NCBI RefSeq assembly: GCF_907165205.1
Contig: NC_058194.1
Span: 19,592,856-19,656,855 of the forward strand
Origin: Coccinella septempunctata
Taxonomy: Eukaryota; Arthropoda; Insecta; Coleoptera; Coccinellidae
Length of the DNA stretch: 64,000 nucleotides
Reading direction: 5' to 3'
Below the pieces are notes generated by a model. It was not told the DNA's origin, searched no databases, and was given only the letters and a program-made list of their open reading frames with translations. Position 1 is the first letter of the stretch. Each line of letters begins with the position of its first letter. The position numbers and the translations under genes were made by a program. This document shows, one piece after another, positions 57,341 to 64,000 of this stretch.

Positions 57341-58811
57341 GCTAGAGGCAATTTGTGCCCAGTGAACATGGATCAACAATGGGCTTCTTAAGAATTATCT
57401 GACAACAATTTTAAAAACCACTTACGGCCGGTTTCATAATCAAACCCTTAAATTTTAAATCCTCCATTAACCCTACTAAAAATGACAATAAAGGAAGTTT
57501 TAAGCTTAAAATGACTTTAAATTTGATTATGAAACTGGACCTCAACTTCGAATTTTCGAATGATACTTAAAATATTATTTGAGGAAGGTTTCCAGCATTA
57601 CCCCACCATGATTATTTTTCTCAAATCAGTAAGAATTAATTCTGGGTAGAGTCCTCAAGTTGCCAATTCAATAATTACACGTGTGGGGTTGCGAAACTTC
57701 ATAGTGAAGATAGAGCTGTTCATAAGTTGTCATCCTCTGCCAGAAATTTTTTCTGAATAGTTTAAGCGTTTTTGTAACCAGATACTTAAGCCGCTCCAAT
57801 GTTGAAAGAGATGTGATTAAATAGTTTCAACACATGGCGTTAATTCTCCTAATTAATTAATATTAATTTCATCAAATCAAGTTCATACAGATGTAACATC
57901 GTAAACTTGGGTAATAAAAAACTTTGAATGTTCACAATTCGATAAGGGTTTTGTTCTGATGATAATGGGTTGGTAATTGAACGTGTTAATTAAATTATAA
58001 CCCGCTTATAGTTGATGGAGGAGTGGTGCCATTAACTGTCCATCTTGTTTTTGGACTGAGTTGTCGCGCGACAAAATTATTGATGATAATGCACATAGAT
58101 ATCACATTACCCTCTTGGTGTAATGTTACAGGAAGGGTTATGGATTCTCGGTAGAAAGGTAGGTACACAAAGGATGCTCAAAAGGAAAGTGAGGGTGGAT
58201 GAAGGATAGACCAAATGAATCACATTTGGGTTCGTTTACAAATTAACAATTTGATGTGTACTAAATTCAGTCAAGTTTTCCCTATTAGTGATATTCACTT
58301 CGACAAAGTCTTTATGATTACATAATATGTATTAGTGAAATTTTCATCAAGAATTTTGAGAACTAATATGTAGAAGAGAAATATAATTTTTGATTGGTAT
58401 ATACTATAACTTTATCTAAGATCAAATTTTATTACTCATTTCTTTACATCCCTTGTTTAAGTTATACAAGTTCATATGTCTGTTATCCTACACTAATTGT
58501 TGGTAATGAGTAAGTGATTATTTAAGGGGAACACCACCAACAAATTTTTTATTGCCCTCTCGCTGCCATAGAATATCTGCTCAATCTTATTTCTGCTAGT
58601 TATCTGGTTTCTACGAATAAAATTAATAATTGCCTTTCTGGTACCATATCAAGGGGGCTGTATCTAAGCTCAACAAAATATAACTAAATAGCATCACAAA
58701 GTCTTATTTCCTGGGTCATACGATCAGACAAATCAAGAATTTCCCTACTCCCAAGATGTCATGGCAGCTATTGGGCTTTTACGGTGATGTTTATGATGTT
58801 TCGTCGCTCCA
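57341..58811. other. Unique-looking DNA with one small MITE
   Basis: Apart from the inverted repeat at 57426-57541 no element or gene was recognised. Confidence 0.4.
57426..57541. repeat. 116-bp inverted-repeat element
   Basis: The left end GGCCGGTTTCATAATCAAA pairs with the right end TTTGATTATGAAACTGGACC. The interior contains TTTAAATCCTCCATTAA, a phrase also present near 45290. It is a minimal MITE. Confidence 0.7.
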
Positions 58812-58815
58812 TTAT

Positions 58816-59136
58816 TGTAACGTCCGACTCCCCTGAATACGCCCCTGTCGCCGCTCGAAAACATCGCGAACATCGCATATAGTGCTCTCCTCGGTGCTCT
58901 CGATGCAGCGAGAATATTCTCCAACAGGGGCGTATCGATATAAAAGACGCGCGGTGGGCTCGAGAAGTAAGTTAGCGAGAGAACAGTGAATTCCCAAAGA
59001 GTACAGAGTGCAAAGTAAATCTTATAAGTGTGATAACTTAGAATAACCCCTTGTACATAAATTAGTGTATTAGTTGTGTAAATAAATTAGACGTTCTGGA
59101 GAGAAGACAATATAATAAACCCAGGAGAAAGTTACA
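58816..59136 (+). mobile_element. Solo LTR of an LTR retrotransposon
   Basis: It starts TGTAACG and ends GTTACA (TG...CA with 6-bp inverted ends), flanked by a 4-bp duplication TTAT at 58812-58815 and 59137-59140. It contains TATAAAAG at 58939-58946, a GC-rich U3-like part before it, and AAATAAAT near 59078-59086 that could serve as a polyadenylation signal. The duplication abuts both ends, so internal sequence was lost by LTR recombination. Ty3/gypsy type is likely from the duplication size; this is inference. Confidence 0.75.
58939..58946 (+). promoter_or_regulatory. TATA box of the solo LTR
   Basis: TATAAAAG lies 124 bp into the LTR, followed by a GC-rich segment and CGAGAAGTAAGTTAGCGAG. 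This is the expected place for the U3/R promoter. Orientation agrees with the LTR reading direction. Confidence 0.55.
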
Positions 59137-61725
59137 TTATTATTATAAACACTTGGCATCAACCACGGAAATAATGACCTATAATTCTCACTGTTTACTT
59201 TTTGAGAAGGAGAGAAGGAGAACGATCGCCGTACTAAAAATGTGTCTCCAAAAACTAGGGACGTAGGGTAGAGGTCGCTGCAATCGCTACGTTTATCGAT
59301 AAGGGGTGGGGCAAAGATTAAAGAGAACTCTATAATCTTTGTGGTGGGGATTTAAGCCTCAATTTGAAATGAACAACCTTCATTTATTTTAGGTTATGTA
59401 TCATCGTAGTTTTTTCTGATTATTTTTCAAATACGTTTCTTCAAATCTGTAATAAATATGAATTTTCTGGTTTATATGCAATGAAATACAATTCACATTG
59501 TTAAGGGGACTTAGTAATCAGCTTTATTCGTTCATAATAAATGACGAAATCAATGAAATTCAAAAGAAATCACTGATCAAAAAAAATAAATTATACATAC
59601 ATAATATGTTCATCATTGTTTATTGAAAACAGGATATGTTAGTTGGTTTAATGTAATCTTCAAAATTATATACATTCGCAGTGAGGAATGGAACATATCA
59701 AGACAACAAAAGGTAGCAATTAGAGTAGATTCTGTTATAGACCATATATTATGTTATGCCAACGAATTCTTCAAGAATTCCACTTCTGTTCATGTTGTTT
59801 TATTGGTTAGATATTCTTATTCAGGAGAGTCCACTTCTCACTTGGGATGACAATTTCGATTTCGTTTATAATGAATCCATCATCTTTTTTGATATCTTCA
59901 TCGCAAAATGCTCTTGACACACAAATTGATTCAGAGTCGATTCATGAGGTAATGTTTTTTACAACATACTCACAAAAATGCACTCGGAAATTTTATTTCT
60001 TCTCCTTTTCTTTCCGATGCCAAAACACTCTTACACTAGAGCACACTTCAACATTTCACCATGGTCATATGTTGTTCTCTTATCAAAAATCGAAAATATT
60101 ATAATAATATTATTCTGTCACCAGGAAAACAGTTCACTCAGCCAACTTCAACTAGTTTAAATAAAAATTTCGTCATCCCGTGATCGCCAGCGCGGCTATT
60201 GGCAAAAACATGAACTACCCTATTGGTACATATTTTAGGGGACAAATAACCTATGGTCTCAAAGCAGCGATCGTTCTCCTTCTCTCTACTGTCCATACTT
60301 GTGAATATGCCACAAATTTTGCAGAAAAGGTACTTTTTCTTTCTTTTACTGTGCTGAAAAGCACTGAGTGATATAATTTCAGAGAAAAGCAAGGAAATTC
60401 CTTCGCACCTTTCCGTGTGCAAATGTCACCTGTATACTGTGGCCTGTATACAGTAAACAATTCTCTATTCGCCGATGACCGTCTACCATAACATCCCCAA
60501 AACGAGTTCAATTTTATTCGCAAGTTTCCCGGATACACCAATGATTGAGCAGAACATTGTTTCACATATGGAAAGAAGGACCACTTCAAGAGAGCAATCG
60601 ATATACACCCTATTCAATAACCCGGAAAAGCACATGAGGTAATTGGGCATTGTTAGAAGCACGCCTCAAAGTCCATTCCTCCAACATTCGAAGAGGTTAC
60701 GAAGCGAAAAGTGAACTCATCAAGTGTGCTCAATGGGCACGAAATTTGCTGTTGGAATTTGAGATATGCTGCGGGCAATATAACGAGCAACAAAAACGAC
60801 GTATATTTTGGGCGAAGGATCTATTATTTTCGTAAATCGAAATGTTATAGCTTGAAAACGAGTAAAAAGTAATGGAAGTACTGCTTTCATGACCCTTTGG
60901 TGATATATTAGATTTTACTCATATGTCAGAAAAGTGAAGGGAGGGCAAAATTCGATGGGATTGAATTGCAGCTCTGTAACCGTAAAAGCTAAGGAAAAAT
61001 GGATCGACCTCAATTTTCAAAAGATATAATGGCCAAAACCGCATTCCTCTATCTTCTTTTGTTTTCAAGTTATAAGTGAAGTGAATTTTTCGGCTCTTTG
61101 AATTGGTGCCACTATTTCGTAAAGTTTCAGTGATAAATACAAATGTTGCATTCTACAGATAATTTTTCATGTAGAATGCAGTAGCGTAGTTAAACCTCAT
61201 GTTATTTTCACATATTATCATAGTTCCATATTTTTCCTGATTCAGAATATATAATATACGTCGCGTCTCTAATTGTTCTTCCATTAAATGAACAAAAATA
61301 CATACGGCTAAGTTATTAGGTCATTTTCATTGATAATATGATAATGAACTTTATACTTGTATGTTTCTTCAAGTTATTAAATATCCTCCATACACATGCT
61401 TCGCCTTCAGTGGATTTCCTTAGGTTTGAATTACATGAAAATTGGACAATTTATCAAATTTTAATTTAGCTATAAAGAGACCTGATGCTTTCTCCTTCAA
61501 AACATCCTACTGTTAATGTTCTATAAAAGAAAATAGGTCCCACATTCTGCCTTTGACTGATGTACACCGAACTCCAATATTTTTTGTATGCTAAGGTAAT
61601 CAACCTTTTCACTTTTCTAATAACATGTCAATCTTTATGGAAACAAATTGATGTCTTTTATTCAAAATCATGTGGCATATGTCAACGGCACGCCACTTGA
61701 GATACAACCCGAACAGTGGTTTTTC
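59137..61725. other. No recognised gene
   Basis: The part 60130-60620 is less AT-rich with several overlapping ORFs on both strands (94 and 112 codons on minus) and no family resemblance. A small perfect stem CTGTATAC / GTATACAG lies near 60431-60454. The part 61500-61695 shares an unbounded repeat with 36.04-36.46 kb. Confidence 0.35.
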
Positions 61726-62610
61726 AACTGAACTCAGCTTTTTCGGGATTTTTCGAAGGTCAGCTTTCGAGTCGTTTATCTCTCAACAAAAGTAATCGTA
61801 GATGAAAATGTGATACATATTCTGAAAGAGCAAATCTACTAGTAATAAATCTGAGAATTTCATCCATCTCAGTGCAACCGTTCGGACTTGACGAATTTTT
61901 AACTGAACCCATCTTTTCAGGATTTTTCGAAGGACAGCTTTAGAGTTGTTTATCTCTCAATAAAAGTAACCGTAGATGGAAATGTGATACATAGGGCCTT
62001 TTCCGATATTGCTGGTTTTACTGGCCCGCAATCGAATAACAATAGAACTCGAACGACTGGGCCAATAGGCATCGTCTCTGAAATACTGACAGTACTGTTC
62101 AGGAATATCGGAAAAGACGGATATTCTGAGAGAGCAACTCTTCTAGTAATAAATCTGAGAATTCCATCCATCTCAGCGTAACCGTTCGATCTTTACGAAT
62201 TTTTAACTGAACCCATCTTTTTCAGGATTTTTCGAAGGTCAGCTTTCAAGTCATTTACCTCTCAATAAAAGTACCCGTAGATGGAAATGTGATACATATT
62301 CTGAAAGAGCAACTCTTCTAGTAATAAATCTGAGAATTTCATCCCTCTCGGCGTGACCGTTCGGTCTTAACGAATTTTTAACTGAACCCATCTTTTCAGA
62401 ATTTTTCGAAGGACAGCTTTAGAGTTGTTTATCTCTCAATAAAAGTAACCGTAGATGGAAATGTGATACATATTCTGAGAGAGCAACTCTTCTAGTAATA
62501 AATCTGAGAATTTCATCCATCTCGGCGTAACCGTTCGGTCTTGAAGAATTTTTAACTGAACCCATCTTTTCCAGGATTTTTCGAAGGTCAGCTTTCGAGT
62601 CGTTTAGACA
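61726..62610 (+). repeat. 175-bp tandem array, about five units, alternating types
   Basis: Units start at AACTGAAC at 61726, 61901, 62205, 62380 and 62554; spacing is 174-175 bp except where a MITE is inserted in the second unit. Units 1, 3 and 5 read AAGGTCAGCTTTC, while units 2 and 4 read AAGGACAGCTTTAGAGTTG, so the array alternates A-B-A-B-A. The last unit is partial, ending at GAGTCGTTTA. Confidence 0.92.
61994..62121 (+). repeat. 128-bp MITE inside tandem array
   Basis: Sister units read GATACATATTCTG without interruption. Here GATACATA is followed by GGGCCTTTTCCGATATTGCT and, after the element, TATTCTG, giving a TA duplication. The ends pair as CTTTTCCGATATT and complement. The empty sites in the sister units prove the boundaries. 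A second copy is at 53528-53655. Confidence 0.92.
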
Positions 62611-63619
62611 CGAAATTCCATAGCCTACTTGACGAATTTTTTCGACGCACTTGATTTATTCTCTATTTTAGCTTGATACAAAACCCATATTGTCGAAAGC
62701 TGTATATAGCAATGACCGATCTATATAGAAAGTGTACTTCGTAACAGTTTTTTCGATGAAAGCATCACCAGTAAGTACGAAATGTTCAAGAACTCATGAA
62801 ATATTCAGGGTCCGACTGCATTCCGGGTCACAGCCTCTGACCCGCTTGATGACCATTACTCGCTTTCTTGTCTTTCATTTATATCCCGACACTTTCATGT
62901 TTCATGAAATGATTTTGGCTGCGAATAAACCGAACGAAAAGTGTCAGTTGCGAAGATCCGTTCAACATGTCAGGCGGTTGATGAAGTTATTCTCGGGAAA
63001 ATGAAATTTCCACTCTGCATGATTAATCAAACTGGAATAAAGTTGGAACTGTTAAGCTTTTAATCGAGGCAATAAATCTCAGGAAATGGAAATGCGGAAA
63101 ATTCCAGGTAGGTAACAGGTGGAACTGAACGATTTGCAGCATTATTCAAAAAAGGTAAGGAGAAATTCTGACCGTTTCAACAGGGTGTCCCAAAGTCAAC
63201 TGTTTGTTACTACGATTTTTATTTTCATATGCTGCATCATTATTGATCTTACAGTTGGGGAGCCCAAGAGGGAAATTCGGTAGATATGTAGGTTCATTTT
63301 TCATCGAAAACTTCTTTGTTTCAAATAGGAAATCATATTTTTAATCGAATAATGTTTCCAATCCTAAAAACTAATGAATCATGTCAAATCGAGCACATGC
63401 GTAAGATTCACCATTTTGGAAATACACTGCTCAACAATTCATAGGGATCACTGACCTTCAATCAATCAATTTCAGGAATATTCGATTCAAAATGTTTAAT
63501 TTGATCAGGTTCCAGAGTATATTCAGTTGAAATTCCTGTTTTTTTTTTCAGAAAAGAATTAAAGAAGAAATGTTGAATTGAGTGAAGAGAAAAGAGAGTC
63601 TGGGTAAAACAAGTATGTA
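62611..63619. other. Mostly unrecognised DNA
   Basis: CAGGGTGTCCCAAAGTCAAC at 63182 looks like a single CAGGGTG-type terminus. GTTGGGGAGCCCAAGAGG at about 63255 is shared with 48357. The 90-codon ORF at 62732-63004 has no recognised motif. Confidence 0.4.
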
Positions 63620-64000
63620 CAGAGTGGGCAAAATTCGTTGTCTAATGGGGGACAACGAACGATGAGACATTTGCAAGTTCTTTTTCAGAGAAACAAAGAA
63701 TAGTGAAAACCGTAGCATCCTACTATTCCTCGTTTTTGAGATATTAACGAAAAATGAGATTTTGATGATTTCGAAAAGTTCTCATAACTTTTTTGTCTTT
63801 GAAGTTGCAGATCTGAAACTTGAACCTTCTTAGGCACTTTTATACGTAGAAACTATTGAAAAAGAATTTTTTTCTAATTCAAAAATAACAAATCCAATGA
63901 AAGTTTTCGCCTAATGATTCGAAATGAAAAAATATTTTGAGCTCGTCAGTGGATTCTACGTAAAAACGTGCCTCTAGAAGGTTCAAGTTTCAGATCTGTA
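63620..64000 (+). repeat. MITE with CAGAGTGGGC end, cut by window end
   Basis: It begins CAGAGTGGGCAAAATTCGTT like the element at 38944 and shares ACAAAGAATRGTGAAAACCG and the CATCCTAC block. The right terminus lies outside the window. It has a single copy of the unit that is tandemly expanded at 39291. Confidence 0.85.

Noticed and set aside
59220..59340. Possible small structured RNA gene in a GC-richer stretch after the LTR
   Set aside because: No tRNA or snRNA signature (A/B boxes, cloverleaf) could be made out by eye.

Overview
The window reads as AT-rich nuclear DNA of an arthropod, most likely an insect. The basis is the mixture of mobile elements: mariner and Tc1 relics, a Jockey-clade LINE, and many MITEs with long terminal inverted repeats and CAGGGTG ends. 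A beetle is my guess, and it is inference only. No host protein-coding gene, tRNA or rRNA could be supported. Almost all recognisable content is mobile or repetitive DNA, and most short open reading frames are chance products of AT-rich or palindromic sequence. The window could be intergenic or lie inside a large intron.

Layout. 1-4.9 kb: a mariner relic at the window edge, a second mariner relic, and two copies of a roughly 620-bp inverted-repeat family (family 1). 7.6-12.2 kb: two inverted copies of a roughly 440-480 bp repeat bracket a 4.6-kb block. That block holds a non-LTR retroelement C-terminal relic split by a cluster of nested palindromes, a hammerhead-like motif, a GC-richer island and a 717-bp MITE. 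12.3-18.7 kb: two Tc1 transposase relics, a third family-1 copy and an element rich in CAAGTCTCCC motifs. 20-40 kb: a run of unrelated MITEs, hairpins and a 770-bp palindrome, with low-complexity DNA between them. 40.5-47.9 kb: a truncated Jockey copy (minus strand), a family-1 copy carrying a nested insertion, a second copy of the edge mariner, and an antisense retroelement scrap.

The best-preserved unit is a full-length Jockey-clade element at 49462-57330. It has a 10-bp target-site duplication, a poly-A tail, an intact ORF1 (465 aa) and an ORF2 whose frame is broken only by a 3,164-bp DNA transposon with 17-bp perfect inverted ends and an 8-bp target-site duplication. Downstream lie a solo LTR (58816-59136), a 175-bp tandem array with alternating unit types (61726-62610), and a MITE copy cut by the window end.

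The strongest unusual signals are the nested palindrome cluster at 8.46-9.44 kb, the nonautonomous element with an 8-bp duplication and one-strand CAATTC arrays, three hammerhead-ribozyme-like motifs, and the number of unrelated MITE families sharing the same CAGGGTG terminus next to TA. All identities and family names come from reading the sequence by eye; no database or folding program was run.
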